A DNA stretch of 64,000 nt from Membranihabitans maritimus (GTDB lineage: Bacteria > Bacteroidota > Bacteroidia > Chitinophagales > Saprospiraceae), in contig NZ_JAJSLW010000009.1 of NCBI RefSeq assembly GCF_021729145.1, positions 1-64,000 of the forward strand, written 5' to 3'. Both the position numbers and the translations under genes were made by a program. The notes beneath the pieces were generated by a model, which did no database searches, was not told the DNA's origin, and saw only the letters and a list, made by a program, of their open reading frames with translations. Shown piece by piece: positions 17,876 through 27,590 of this stretch; position 1 is the first letter of the stretch, and each line of letters opens with the position of its first letter.

Positions 17876-18232
17876 GTGAAAAGGTATTGTCTGGCACTTG
17901 ACTTAGTAGATGATCCCAAGTTAATTGCTGAATATGAAGAATATCATCAGGATGTGTGGCCTGAAATTCTTGAAAGTATCCATGACAGTGGAATTGAAAG
18001 TATGGAGATTTTTAGGTTCGGGAACAGACTTTTTATGATTATTTGGGCAGATAATGATTTTACTTTCGAAAAGAAAGGTGAAATGGATTCTAATAATCCC
18101 AAAGTGATAGAGTGGGAAGAATTGATGTGGAAATATCAGCAACAAATACCCGGAAGTATGAAAGGAGAGAAATGGGTGTTGATGGATCGTATTTTTCTTA
18201 CAAACAGAACAGGGGGGGATGAAAATAATTGA
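17876..18232 (+). CDS. L-rhamnose/L-fucose mutarotase family protein
   Basis: The 118-residue protein belongs to the RhaM/DUF718 family: ALDLVDDPKLIAEYEEYHQDVWPEILESI near the N-terminus, GIESMEIFRFGNRLFMIIWAD in the middle and WVLMDRIFL at the end. These enzymes interconvert alpha and beta anomers of 6-deoxyhexoses, supplying the anomer used by the dehydrogenase. The start is GTG, 8 bases after the FAH gene stop. Its end overlaps the lactonase gene by 14 bases. Confidence 0.85.
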   Translation: MKRYCLALDLVDDPKLIAEYEEYHQDVWPEILESIHDSGIESMEIFRFGNRLFMIIWADNDFTFEKKGEMDSNNPKVIEWEELMWKYQQQIPGSMKGEKWVLMDRIFLTNRTGGDENN

Positions 18233-19061
18233 TTCGCACCAACATTTTTGGAAGTACGATCCTGTGAGTTATGCCTGGATCGATGATACGATGAAAGTGA
18301 TTCAAAAAGATTTTTTGCCTTCAGACTTAAAGCCCATTCTAGAAAAAAATCGTGTTGATGGTACTATTGCCGTTCAAGCCGATCAAAGTTTGAATGAAAC
18401 ACGATTCCTATTAGACCTAGCCAAAAAAAACAATTTAGTCAAAGGAGTCGTAGGGTGGATTGACTTAAAAGGTGATAATCTTGAAAACGAGCTTAACGAG
18501 TTTAGAGATGAAGAACTTTTAGTTGGATTCAGACATATTGTCCAGGGAGAATCGGATCCTTTGTTTATGCTCGATCAGCGTTTTCGAAAAGGGTTGGAAA
18601 TTATTTTCGAAAGGGGGTATTCATACGATATTTTAATCTATCCCCATCAATTAATTTCTGCCCTTGAACTAATAAAACTGTATCCGGAGCAATCATTTGT
18701 AATTGACCATATTGCCAAACCGTATATAAAACTGGGATATATTGATGGTTGGGCTGCTTTAATTAATGAGATTGCCCAATATGAACAGGTTTATTGCAAA
18801 CTTTCGGGTATGATAACAGAAGCGGATTGGAAAGATTGGTCTGCTGAAGACATCAAACCGTATTTAGATATAGTATGTGAATCTTTTAAAAGCGATCGGT
18901 TAATGTTTGGTTCTGATTGGCCAGTGGCATTGGTTGCAGGAACGTATAGTCAAGTATTGGAAAGTTTAATGGAATATATGGAAAATTGGGATCTGGAAGA
19001 CCAAAAAAATATACTTAGTCGGTCTGCTGAAGAATTCTATTTAAAAAATATTAATGAATAA
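18219..19061 (+). CDS. amidohydrolase family, likely L-fuconolactonase
   Basis: The 280-residue TIM-barrel hydrolase starts KIIDSHQHFWKYDP (HxH metal motif). It carries TIAVQADQSLNETRFLLDLA, the lactonase segment VVGWIDLKG, GFRHIVQGE, FVIDHIAKP and the late MFGSDWPV. This is the COG3618 group that includes L-fuconolactonase and L-rhamnonolactonase. It should open L-fucono-1,5-lactone to L-fuconate. It overlaps the mutarotase gene by 14 bases and is 2 bases from the SDR gene, indicating coupled translation. Confidence 0.87.
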   Translation: MKIIDSHQHFWKYDPVSYAWIDDTMKVIQKDFLPSDLKPILEKNRVDGTIAVQADQSLNETRFLLDLAKKNNLVKGVVGWIDLKGDNLENELNEFRDEELLVGFRHIVQGESDPLFMLDQRFRKGLEIIFERGYSYDILIYPHQLISALELIKLYPEQSFVIDHIAKPYIKLGYIDGWAALINEIAQYEQVYCKLSGMITEADWKDWSAEDIKPYLDIVCESFKSDRLMFGSDWPVALVAGTYSQVLESLMEYMENWDLEDQKNILSRSAEEFYLKNINE

Positions 19062-19063
19062 AA

Positions 19064-19849
19064 ATGGATTTAGGATTACAGAATAAAGTAGTTATCGTCA
19101 CAGGGGGGTCCAAAGGAATAGGGGGAGCTATTTCTGCTATTTTAGCAGAAGAAGGGGCCCAGGTAATAATTGCCGGCAGGAATAAGGCCGATGGTCAAAA
19201 GAAAGTGGAAGAGATTGTTTCTAAAGGAGGAAAAGCCGATCATTTTCAAATTGAATTAACGGATATTGAGAAATGTGGTGAATTGGTAGAATATGTTGCT
19301 GGTAAATTTGGGAGGATTGATGGCATTGTCAATAACGCCGGGGTAAATGATGGTGTTTCATTGGAAGATGGAAGCCCGGAAGAATTTGTAGCATCATTCA
19401 ATAAAAATGTTACTCATTTTTATTCGATTGTACAGAAGGCACTACCTTACTTAAAGGAAACCAAAGGAAATATTGTAAATATTGGGTCCAAGGTGGCCGA
19501 AACCGGACAAGGGCGTACGTCGGGATATGCCGCATCAAAAGGAGCGGTGAATGGTTTGACGCGTGAATGGGCAGTGGAATTGTTGCCCTATAGTATCCGG
19601 GTGAACTGTGTAATACCTGCAGAAGTATGGACACCATTGTATGAAAAATGGATAAATTCCTTGCCCAATTCAAATGAGAAATTGAAGTCCATTGTTGGTA
19701 AAATTCCTTTTGAGAACAGATTTACAACTTCGGAGGAGATCGGAAATATGGTAGCCTTTGTTTTATCCAACAAAACTTCAGGACATACTACAGGCCAGAT
19801 TTTATATGTTGATGGAGGATATACCCATCTTGACAGGGCAATTCAGTGA
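19064..19849 (+). CDS. SDR dehydrogenase, likely L-fucose dehydrogenase
   Basis: This 261-residue classical SDR has cofactor motif GGSKGIGG near residue 13, NNAG near 90, the catalytic Ser in NIGSKV and the Y-x-x-x-K in GYAASKGAVNG, ending with GQILYVDGGYTHLD. Its place directly after the lactonase gene suggests it makes the lactone from L-fucose. The two SDRs of this operon could have swapped roles, as the fold alone does not say which oxidises fucose and which oxidises the keto-deoxy acid. Confidence 0.75.
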   Translation: MDLGLQNKVVIVTGGSKGIGGAISAILAEEGAQVIIAGRNKADGQKKVEEIVSKGGKADHFQIELTDIEKCGELVEYVAGKFGRIDGIVNNAGVNDGVSLEDGSPEEFVASFNKNVTHFYSIVQKALPYLKETKGNIVNIGSKVAETGQGRTSGYAASKGAVNGLTREWAVELLPYSIRVNCVIPAEVWTPLYEKWINSLPNSNEKLKSIVGKIPFENRFTTSEEIGNMVAFVLSNKTSGHTTGQILYVDGGYTHLDRAIQ

Positions 19850-19903
19850 TTATTTATGCATTTTCATTAAATTCTGGTAATACATTGCAAGGTAATATTC
19901 CAT

Positions 19904-21538
19904 ATGAAAGAATCATATAATAATAAAGTACTAAAAATCAATTCAGGCGATAATGTGTTGGTAGCATTGGAAGACCTTAAGGCAGGTACCGAAATTATCT
20001 ACGAAAGCCACAGGGTTCGATTAATTGAAGATATTCCTGCTAAACACAAATTTCCTGTGGCGGACCTAAATGTGGGAGATGAAATTATCATGTATGGCGT
20101 TTTGGTCGGAATTGCCGATATAAATTTAATGGCAGGAGCCTTACTTACGGAAAACAATATCCATCATGCATCCAATGAAAATTATAAGAGGAATATAGAT
20201 GAAGTTTATTGGGAGAAACCTTCCGGTATTGAAGAATTTAAATCCCTAACTTTTGATGGATATCAAAGAAATGACGGGAGTGTGGGAACCCGGAATTATT
20301 GGCTGTTTTTCCCCATGGTTTTTTGTGAGAATCGCAATTTAGAAGTTATTAAAGAGGCCTTGTTAACAGAGCTAGGTTATAAGAAGGAAAATAAATACAG
20401 AGCACTCGTTCGAAGCCTCATTTCTGGCGAAAGTAGTAATGGTCAACTAATTGAAAACGATCAATCTCCATTTTTTGAAAATGTGGATGGTATTAAGTTT
20501 TTACTTCATCAGGGAGGATGTGGAGGTACTCATGATGATGTAGTCGTACTGGCAAAGTTGTTAGCTGGATATGCAGATCATCCCAATGTTGCTGGTGTTA
20601 CGGTATTGAGTTTGGGTTGTCAGCATTTACAAGTACAATTATTTAAGGAGGTGCTGGAGGAACGAAATCCATCATTTGATAAGCCATTGTTAATTTTCGA
20701 GCAACAAAAATATCAGGGCTTAGACAGGATGTTATACGATGTAATTGAGCAAACGATGGATGGTCTTCGACAGGCAAATAAAATAAAGAGAAAAGCGTCA
20801 TCTTTATCGCATCTGTGTTTGGGGATGGAGTGCGGAGGTAGTGATGGTTTTTCCGGAATTTCGGCGAATCCAGTAGTAGGCAGGGTGGCAGATTATCTAT
20901 CCGGTCTCGATGGTAAGGTAATGTTGTCGGAATTTCCCGAATTGTTTGGTGCCGAACAAGATTTAGTCAACAGAATGGTCAATGACAGGTTGGCTGAAAA
21001 ATTTACTTTTTTAATGAAGTCATATAATGCTTCAGCAAACGAAGTGGGTAGTGGGTTTGATATGAATCCTTCACCGGGAAATATTAGGGATGGATTGATT
21101 ACTGATGCCATTAAATCTCTTGGTGCTGCACAGAAAGGGGGAAGGTCTCCAGTTAACGATGTATTGGACTATACGGAGAAAGTAAAAGAAAATGGACTGA
21201 GTTTGCTTTGTACACCTGGAAATGATGTAGAATCTACTACAGGATTGGCGGGAAGTGGAGCCAATATGATTTTATTTACCACTGGATTGGGAACACCAAC
21301 AGGAAATCCCATTTCTCCAACTATGAAAATTTCTTCTAATACACAATTGGCAGAGAAAATGCCTGATATAATCGATTTTGATACTGGAGGTATTATAAGA
21401 GGTGAGGAAAGTTTGGATGAGGTTGCCGAGCGTTTATTTACAAAGATAATAGAAGTGGCAAGTGGTCGGGAAAAAACTAAGGCTGAATTATTAGGTCAAG
21501 ACGATTTTATACCATGGAGAAGAGGTGTCAGTCTGTAG
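19904..21538 (+). CDS. UxaA-family sugar-acid dehydratase, likely L-fuconate dehydratase
   Basis: The 544-residue protein has an N-terminal SAF domain (about residues 10-90) and a C-terminal altronate/galactarate dehydratase domain. Landmarks are YQRNDGSVGTRNYW, LLHQGGCGGTHDD, the metal-site segment LGMECGGSDGFSGISANP and the late TGLAGSGANMILFTTGLGTP. The family dehydrates altronate or galactarate. Between fuconolactonase and a keto-deoxy-acid dehydrogenase it most likely dehydrates L-fuconate to 2-keto-3-deoxy-L-fuconate, in place of the enolase-superfamily dehydratase of the textbook route. The family is certain; substrate is inferred. Confidence 0.82.
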   Translation: MKESYNNKVLKINSGDNVLVALEDLKAGTEIIYESHRVRLIEDIPAKHKFPVADLNVGDEIIMYGVLVGIADINLMAGALLTENNIHHASNENYKRNIDEVYWEKPSGIEEFKSLTFDGYQRNDGSVGTRNYWLFFPMVFCENRNLEVIKEALLTELGYKKENKYRALVRSLISGESSNGQLIENDQSPFFENVDGIKFLLHQGGCGGTHDDVVVLAKLLAGYADHPNVAGVTVLSLGCQHLQVQLFKEVLEERNPSFDKPLLIFEQQKYQGLDRMLYDVIEQTMDGLRQANKIKRKASSLSHLCLGMECGGSDGFSGISANPVVGRVADYLSGLDGKVMLSEFPELFGAEQDLVNRMVNDRLAEKFTFLMKSYNASANEVGSGFDMNPSPGNIRDGLITDAIKSLGAAQKGGRSPVNDVLDYTEKVKENGLSLLCTPGNDVESTTGLAGSGANMILFTTGLGTPTGNPISPTMKISSNTQLAEKMPDIIDFDTGGIIRGEESLDEVAERLFTKIIEVASGREKTKAELLGQDDFIPWRRGVSL

Positions 21539-21678
21539 CATATGGAGAACTATGAATCCCCTTTAATGGAATAAAACCAGTGAAGTATCATTACCGAATT
21601 GAGTTCGTTAAATTATAGTAATTCGAAACTGTATGTACTTCAGTCACTTAAAACTTTAATTACTCAAAACTCTATATT

Positions 21679-22455
21679 ATGGGAAAATACGATAATAAAA
21701 ATGTAGTGATTACCGGAGGTGCCAGTGGAATTGGTTGGGCGATTTCGGAGGAATTTGCGAAAGAAGGAGCTAAAGTTTATATGTTGGAAGTGAAAACGGA
21801 AGAAGGTAATAGAAAAATAGAAAGTAAAGGGTTTACTCAGGAAGAGATTACTTGTTTGGAGTGTGATGTTTCCAATCAAACCACAGTTCGGTCTTGTATG
21901 GAAGAGATCGTTAACAAAAGTGGCAGAATTCATATTCTTATAAATAATGCTGGTATTGCTCACGTAGGAGATGCCCTTTCTACCACAGAAGAAGATATTG
22001 ATCGGATATATAATGTCAATATTAAAGGTGTCTATAATTGCATCCATACTGTATTGCCAAATATGATAGAAGCTGGCGGTGGCGTAATTTTGAATATGGC
22101 TTCCATTGCCGCTACGGTAGGTATAAGTGATAGATTTGCGTATAGTATGAGCAAAGGGGCTGTATTGACAATGACGTATTCTGTTGCTAAGGATTATATA
22201 GACAAAGGTATTCGATGTAATTCTATATCACCTGCGCGTGTTCATACCCCATTTGTCGATGGTTTCATTGCTAAAAATTATCCCGGAAAGGAAGAAGAAA
22301 TGTTTGAAGCATTATCAAGAACGCAACCCATTGGAAGGATGGCCGATCCGGTAGAAATTGCTCGGTTGGCTATTTATTTGTGTAGTGATGATGCCGGTTT
22401 TATTACAGGCACTGATTATCCAATAGATGGTGGTTTTATTAAACTAAACAGCTAG
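21679..22455 (+). CDS. SDR dehydrogenase, likely 2-keto-3-deoxy-L-fuconate dehydrogenase
   Basis: This 258-residue classical SDR has GGASGIG, NNAGIAH, NMASIAATVG with the catalytic Ser and FAYSMSKGAV with Tyr and Lys. RCNSISPARVHTPFVDGFI follows before the terminal DYPIDGGFIK. The ARVHTPF region resembles SDRs from known L-fucose and L-rhamnose oxidation clusters that act on the 2-keto-3-deoxy acid. It is the last gene of the operon, separated by 140 bases from the dehydratase, so it may also have its own promoter. Confidence 0.75.
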   Translation: MGKYDNKNVVITGGASGIGWAISEEFAKEGAKVYMLEVKTEEGNRKIESKGFTQEEITCLECDVSNQTTVRSCMEEIVNKSGRIHILINNAGIAHVGDALSTTEEDIDRIYNVNIKGVYNCIHTVLPNMIEAGGGVILNMASIAATVGISDRFAYSMSKGAVLTMTYSVAKDYIDKGIRCNSISPARVHTPFVDGFIAKNYPGKEEEMFEALSRTQPIGRMADPVEIARLAIYLCSDDAGFITGTDYPIDGGFIKLNS

Positions 22456-22475
22456 TGTGCTGCAAGAAATATGTA

Positions 22476-22501
22476 CATCTGGATGTATGCGGGACCAGAT
22501 G
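22476..22501 (+). repeat. inverted repeat after the fucose operon
   Basis: CATCTGG (22476-22482) and CCAGATG (22495-22501) form a perfect 7-bp stem with a 12-base loop 20 bases after the operon's last stop. No U-tract follows, so it may stabilise the 3' end or be part of a terminator rather than a full intrinsic one. Confidence 0.4.
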
Positions 22502-22680
22502 CTGGTTTAGACACTGTTCAGCGGGGCTTATCAATCATAAATTTCCAGTAATAACTTAGGGAATGATTGTGATCCGATCATAAATAGATGTGTCATCAAT
22601 GAATGAGGTATAATTCGTGGTACCAGGTGCAATTTTTCTACTTTTTCCCGGTTATTATAGATATCTTTAAACAAAATTTT

Positions 22681-22935
22681 ATGGCTGAACAATCTCTCCC
22701 CAAAAAAGCCAAAGAGTCCCATGTTCGATCCTTTATTAAAGGTGTGACCTGGAGGGTATTGGGTACGTTGGATACAATGATAATTTCCTACTTTATCACT
22801 GGGAACTGGAAGTTTGCTCTTTCAATAGGAGGGATAGAGGTGTTTTCCAAGTTAATTCTATACTATTTACACGAAAGAGCTTGGCAAATGTTGCCCAGGG
22901 GATCTGTTCGAACCTGGTTTAAGAAAGATGCATAA
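22681..22935 (+). CDS. DUF2061 small membrane protein
   Basis: The 84-residue product reads SFIKGVTWRVLGTLDTMIISYFITGNWKFALSIGG, then EVFSKLILYYLHERAWQ, the DUF2061 family signature. It has two short hydrophobic helices. Family function is unknown; members often occur as isolated genes or fused to sulfate-assimilation proteins. I start at ATG 22681 because this gives the family length; the frame open back to 22603 adds an unrelated hydrophobic stretch. Confidence 0.85.
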   Translation: MAEQSLPKKAKESHVRSFIKGVTWRVLGTLDTMIISYFITGNWKFALSIGGIEVFSKLILYYLHERAWQMLPRGSVRTWFKKDA

Positions 22936-23125
22936 TTGAAAATAGCCTATGAATTGCTATTTATATAAAAAGTCTTTTCTGATATAGACTACTTGAGTTT
23001 GAGTACGATGCTTTGCTAGAAATCATCCTCACGGTTCTAATGTGACTATGTCTTTGCATCATCTTTGCAAAATTAAATCAAGGTTATACTGCCTCCTTTT
23101 TCAAATTGAAGAAGAACTACAATTG

Positions 23126-26100
23126 TTACTGGAAAATACCTAGTTTCTCCAATTTAGTATCTCTTGCTTTTTGGGAAAGACCGAAATCTTCTAAATCCAT
23201 TTTGAAGGTAATACGCTTCCAAATATTTCCTCTTTCTTTGTGAATATTTCCTATTTCACCAGAATAGACTAAAGGTAAATAGATAGAAACAGGCCAATTG
23301 GATTTTCCAAACATAATACCTCCACTAAATAATAGTTTCATGCCTTCACCTGTGGGAGTTGCATCGTCATATACACCTATATCAAAATAGGGTTTCAAGG
23401 GAATCTTCTTGGGCATAAAAGGTATATCTAGACTCAGGTTGGCTGCAGCCAGAAATGAATTGCTATTACCCACTACCTGTGCATAAGAAGAACCTAAAAA
23501 ATCTTTAAATCCTCCGTCGTTTTGGCGTATTTGCTGTGAAAGAATGTTTTGAGATCTTTCGGATCGGTCCAGGAAGTATCCATCGAATGCGTAGTCGTTG
23601 TAGCCCTGACTGGACATAGCAAAGGTTCCTTGAACGTATTCGTTGGCAACAGAACCAATATCCCTGGCACTATTAACGGGAAAAGCACCAATGAAAAAAC
23701 GGGCATTGATCTTTTTCCCCGGGGCATAAGCATAATCAGTTATTAATTCTACGGTGGTCTTTAAATAGTTTTCATTTTCTCCATCATTAAAGCCTTCGTA
23801 GGATTGATATTCTGCCAGTAAGTTAAGTTCAACATTGTTGACAGGTGAATATTTTTGTATGGTAAATTCTGCGCGGGGAATAACCCTGTAAATATTTTCT
23901 TTATTGGAAAAACTACCCGTTTCCGAGTCAAACCTGGGTAACTCCTGGCTGACTATGGGGGCAGAAAACGTAAGGGTTTTATACCACGGATTAAAGCTGT
24001 CATTGGCCTGGAATGACCATTTTAGGTGAGGATTGATTCTTATATAGTTTAAATTATAATCCAATTCTTCATTCCGCAAATATGTGTATCTTTTGGCAGA
24101 CCAACCTGCATTGAAATAACGTAATTTTTTATTGTTACTAGGTTTGTAATATTCCATTCCCGCCAGTCCTACAACTTCTGCACTTTTAATGCCAAACCCC
24201 GGATTAATGTAAAATTCAAAATTGTTTCCCGGAACTGTAATATTGTGCAAACCCGCTCCAAATATCATTCCGGAGGGGTAATTGTAATTGAGGATTGGAT
24301 ACCACCAAACTTTGTCAATCCCGGGATTATTTAAACCGAGTACAGGGTTGAGAAATTTTTGCTTTCTTTCAGGTACGAAGGCATATTGATTATTTTCGGG
24401 GCTTTGATCTATAGCTATTTCGGCATCTATTTCAAAATAATCGTAGTCGTCAATAGGAACGGTAACAGTGGTTTCAGTATTAAATTTTTCTACAGAAATG
24501 CTCTTCACGATTTCAGGTCCATCGTAAATATTTAATACTGCAGGTGCTTTTATTTCACCTGTATTTTTTAGGGTTACACTGTAATTATCCCCTCTGGTTT
24601 GGACGTCTTTAATGCCTACATCATATGATTTGACGGATGATATCATATCTTCAAAAAACCAACTATAATCTTTTCCTTCTTTTTCAAAAATACGGCGAAG
24701 GTCTTGGATCTTTGGGTGGCCGAATTGATGGATTTGGTAAAACTCTTGCATGTTTTGCTTAAATATATCGGTGCCGGTTACCTCCTCCAGTTTTTTGAAT
24801 AGGGATGGAGGGATCATATAGCCATTGAAGTAGTATTGCATCATGGTCATATCATGTGTATGGCTATTGAGGGGAACTATTTCACCCCTTTCGTAACTTC
24901 CCAGATACAATAGCTGGTCAAAGTTCAAATCTGTTCGGGCTGCCATAATTTGAAAGTCTTGCTTCCTTTCTCCATAAAACTTTTTCATATATTTATTCTC
25001 ATAAAAACTATTGATTCCTTCGTCCAGGTACGGTGAAGTTCTTTCGTTAAATCCCAGTATCCCCTGGAACCAATTGTGCCCTATTTCATGCGTAATGGTT
25101 CGATCTAGTGTTTCAGGGTCTTTCATCGGAGCTACCAACGTGATCATAGGGTACTCCATACCACCGCCAGTATTTAATGGACCAATAACTACGCTGACCT
25201 GAGGATAAGGATAGGGAGCTACCTCTTCTGAATAGAACCTGACACCTCTTGCCATCATTTCAACAGGAGATAAATTATTATTTACCTGGCCTTCTACTTG
25301 CGGAACTAATGTATCTGCGACTTTTATATTGTTTAGTGGATACCCTTTGGGAGCGTAATAATGTAAATCCACTTTGTGTCCGTTATCCAGTGTTATTGAT
25401 CCCCTTTTTTCGATCATATTAGGGCCGTAAAACCATGCGAAATCCAAAACCTTTTCTGCTTTATAATTCCTAATAATTCTCCCCGATTCCAGTGTGTCAG
25501 TCCCGGTCAAAACTCCTGTTGCACCTATAACAGTGCTGTCAGGTGTATCTATGGTTACGTCGTAGTTACCAAACTCTGAGTAATATTCCCCCATTTCCAG
25601 ATAAGGGAATGTGTGCCATCCGTCAGTATCATATACAGCTACTTTCGGAAACCATTGAGTTAATGCGAAAAAATCCTTGGCCCACCCTCCACGGGAATAG
25701 ATATAAGGGATCTTTTCTTCAAAAGAAATATGAATTGAGCGGGTTTGTCCAGGCAGCAATGGCTCGTTTAATTTTAATTCAACGTATTCTTCATTGTTTT
25801 TGTAATATGTCCAGTTCAGTTCTTTACTGCCATTGGAAAATTCAATTTTCTTATATCCGCCCATTTCATTTTCATCAGCCCAATAAAATTTGCTATCATT
25901 TCCCGCCAAGTTCTGTCTGGAAAAAAAACTGGACTTGGAATTGTAGGCATTCATCCACAGATGAAAATACAATTCATCCAGACTGGAATTAGAATTATTA
26001 GTATACTGTAAAATTACATCTCCTGACAGAATTTTATTAGCAGTGTCCAGGGAAACTGAAATTGTATAGTCTGCTCGCTGTTGAAAATCCTGAGCATATG

Positions 26101-26152
26101 AAAAAATGGCAACATTGCAAATTAGAATGAAAGAAAATAGTATCCTTTTCAT
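23126..26152 (-). CDS. secreted M1-family zinc metallopeptidase
   Basis: The 1008-residue protein has a signal peptide (to about residue 21), a beta-sandwich N-terminal domain and a gluzincin catalytic domain. The zinc motif HEIGHNWFQG lies near residue 353, with its third ligand Glu in SPYLDEGINSFYENKY; GGGMEYPMITLV fits the substrate-anchoring GAMEN-like motif. The remaining 450 residues contain many aromatic, barrel- or sandwich-like strands and no T9SS tail that I can see. It probably digests peptides outside the cytoplasm. It is monocistronic, with convergent or intergenic space on both sides. Confidence 0.85.
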   Translation of the reverse strand: MKRILFSFILICNVAIFSYAQDFQQRADYTISVSLDTANKILSGDVILQYTNNSNSSLDELYFHLWMNAYNSKSSFFSRQNLAGNDSKFYWADENEMGGYKKIEFSNGSKELNWTYYKNNEEYVELKLNEPLLPGQTRSIHISFEEKIPYIYSRGGWAKDFFALTQWFPKVAVYDTDGWHTFPYLEMGEYYSEFGNYDVTIDTPDSTVIGATGVLTGTDTLESGRIIRNYKAEKVLDFAWFYGPNMIEKRGSITLDNGHKVDLHYYAPKGYPLNNIKVADTLVPQVEGQVNNNLSPVEMMARGVRFYSEEVAPYPYPQVSVVIGPLNTGGGMEYPMITLVAPMKDPETLDRTITHEIGHNWFQGILGFNERTSPYLDEGINSFYENKYMKKFYGERKQDFQIMAARTDLNFDQLLYLGSYERGEIVPLNSHTHDMTMMQYYFNGYMIPPSLFKKLEEVTGTDIFKQNMQEFYQIHQFGHPKIQDLRRIFEKEGKDYSWFFEDMISSVKSYDVGIKDVQTRGDNYSVTLKNTGEIKAPAVLNIYDGPEIVKSISVEKFNTETTVTVPIDDYDYFEIDAEIAIDQSPENNQYAFVPERKQKFLNPVLGLNNPGIDKVWWYPILNYNYPSGMIFGAGLHNITVPGNNFEFYINPGFGIKSAEVVGLAGMEYYKPSNNKKLRYFNAGWSAKRYTYLRNEELDYNLNYIRINPHLKWSFQANDSFNPWYKTLTFSAPIVSQELPRFDSETGSFSNKENIYRVIPRAEFTIQKYSPVNNVELNLLAEYQSYEGFNDGENENYLKTTVELITDYAYAPGKKINARFFIGAFPVNSARDIGSVANEYVQGTFAMSSQGYNDYAFDGYFLDRSERSQNILSQQIRQNDGGFKDFLGSSYAQVVGNSNSFLAAANLSLDIPFMPKKIPLKPYFDIGVYDDATPTGEGMKLLFSGGIMFGKSNWPVSIYLPLVYSGEIGNIHKERGNIWKRITFKMDLEDFGLSQKARDTKLEKLGIFQ

Positions 26153-26313
26153 ATTATATTTTTGGTCTTAGAACTCAAGGTGAAGTACTTTTCTTCAAAC
26201 CTTATTTTATAATCTTTTATGCCATCTAAGTAACTTCAAATAGAAGTCGGTTAAATGAAAGCCTATCTATTATACGGAAATATTAGCAGTTTAGTTTTAG
26301 GTTTAACTAATTG

Positions 26314-27339
26314 TTAAACTTCTTTTCGTCTTGCGTTTTCCCAGTCCCATGCTGTTTTCATTATGTCTTTTATACTCCTTGATGGTGTCCACCCGAGAAG
26401 GTTTTCTGCTTTATTTTTGTTTGCATAAACTGAAATTACATCACCAGGCCTTCTCTCTCCGATAGAATAGTTAAGTTTTTGTCCGGTTGAACTTTCAAAT
26501 GCATTTATAGCTTCCAAAACACTAATTCCGTTTCCTGTGCCTACATTAAATACATCCCATGGTTTTGTGGATTTTTTTTCCAACAAGTATTGCAAGCATA
26601 AAGTATGGGCGTGTGCCAAATCCATAACATGGATGAAATCACGGATACAACTACCATCTCTGGTATCATAATCATTCCCAAAAACCATCATTGATTCACG
26701 AAGTCCGTAGGCGGTTTCTGTGATAACGGGTACTAAATTGGCCGCTTTATTTACCGGTGATTCACCAATTAAACCGGATTCATGAGCACCTGCAGGATTA
26801 AAATATCGAAGTAGAATGAATTGAAAATTTTTGTTTGGTACGGTAAAATCCTGTATTATATTCTCACACATTTGTTTTGTCCTGGCATAAGGAGATTCTG
26901 CGTCCTTTACTGGTGTGTTTTCAGTTACCGGTAATTCATCTGCATTACCATATACCGAACAAGAGGAAGAAAATATATGGTATGGAATATTATATTTTTT
27001 TTGAGCTGCAAGAATATTTAGGATTCCATTGAGATTATTATCATAGTACAATAAGGGTTTATCAACAGATTCACCGACAGCTTTTAGCGCTGCAAAATGA
27101 ATGATTCCTGCGATTTCTCCTTCCTTTTCCAATACGTCAAATAGGTCTTGCTTATTTCGAAGGTCAACTTCATAATTCTTTATCCTTTTTCCGGTCACAG
27201 CTTCGATCTGATCCAGGGTTTTTGAAGAGGAATTACTATAATTATCTATTGAAAAAACTTGAAAACCAGATTCTAAAAGATCAATAATAGTATGACTGCC
27301 TATGTATCCACAGCCTCCTGTAACTAATACTTTTTGCAT
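26314..27339 (-). CDS. galE: UDP-glucose 4-epimerase
   Basis: This 341-residue extended SDR has the NAD motif GGCGYIGSH at residues 8-16, the catalytic Ser in SSSCSVYG, Y-x-x-x-K in SPYARTKQMCE, LRYFNPAGAHESG and RDFIHVMDLAHAH, all in GalE positions. It interconverts UDP-glucose and UDP-galactose for surface polysaccharide or galactose use. It stands alone, with a 250-bp AT-rich upstream region. Confidence 0.95.
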   Translation of the reverse strand: MQKVLVTGGCGYIGSHTIIDLLESGFQVFSIDNYSNSSSKTLDQIEAVTGKRIKNYEVDLRNKQDLFDVLEKEGEIAGIIHFAALKAVGESVDKPLLYYDNNLNGILNILAAQKKYNIPYHIFSSSCSVYGNADELPVTENTPVKDAESPYARTKQMCENIIQDFTVPNKNFQFILLRYFNPAGAHESGLIGESPVNKAANLVPVITETAYGLRESMMVFGNDYDTRDGSCIRDFIHVMDLAHAHTLCLQYLLEKKSTKPWDVFNVGTGNGISVLEAINAFESSTGQKLNYSIGERRPGDVISVYANKNKAENLLGWTPSRSIKDIMKTAWDWENARRKEV

Positions 27340-27590
27340 AGTAGAATATATACTTTGGTTAGGAGGTGAAGGTAATAGATTTTGTTTTCATTTCATGATA
27401 TTTTAAATCTATTAACCTGAGCTCTGGTTCTAAATCCTTTCCTGGTTTAATTCATAAGTATTTTTGCCATTACTCTTTTGTTAACCTACTCAAAAACATA
27501 CGTCTGAAATTATATTATTAACTTTTTAATATGTTTGATTGACATTGTAATTAAATAATTACGGTGTAATTAATAATTGAGCCTGTGGTT

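Noticed and set aside
23126-26152. A type IX secretion C-terminal sorting domain on the M1 peptidase
   Set aside because: The C-terminus (..KLEKLGIFQ) lacks the Gly-rich, Lys-ending pattern of such domains.
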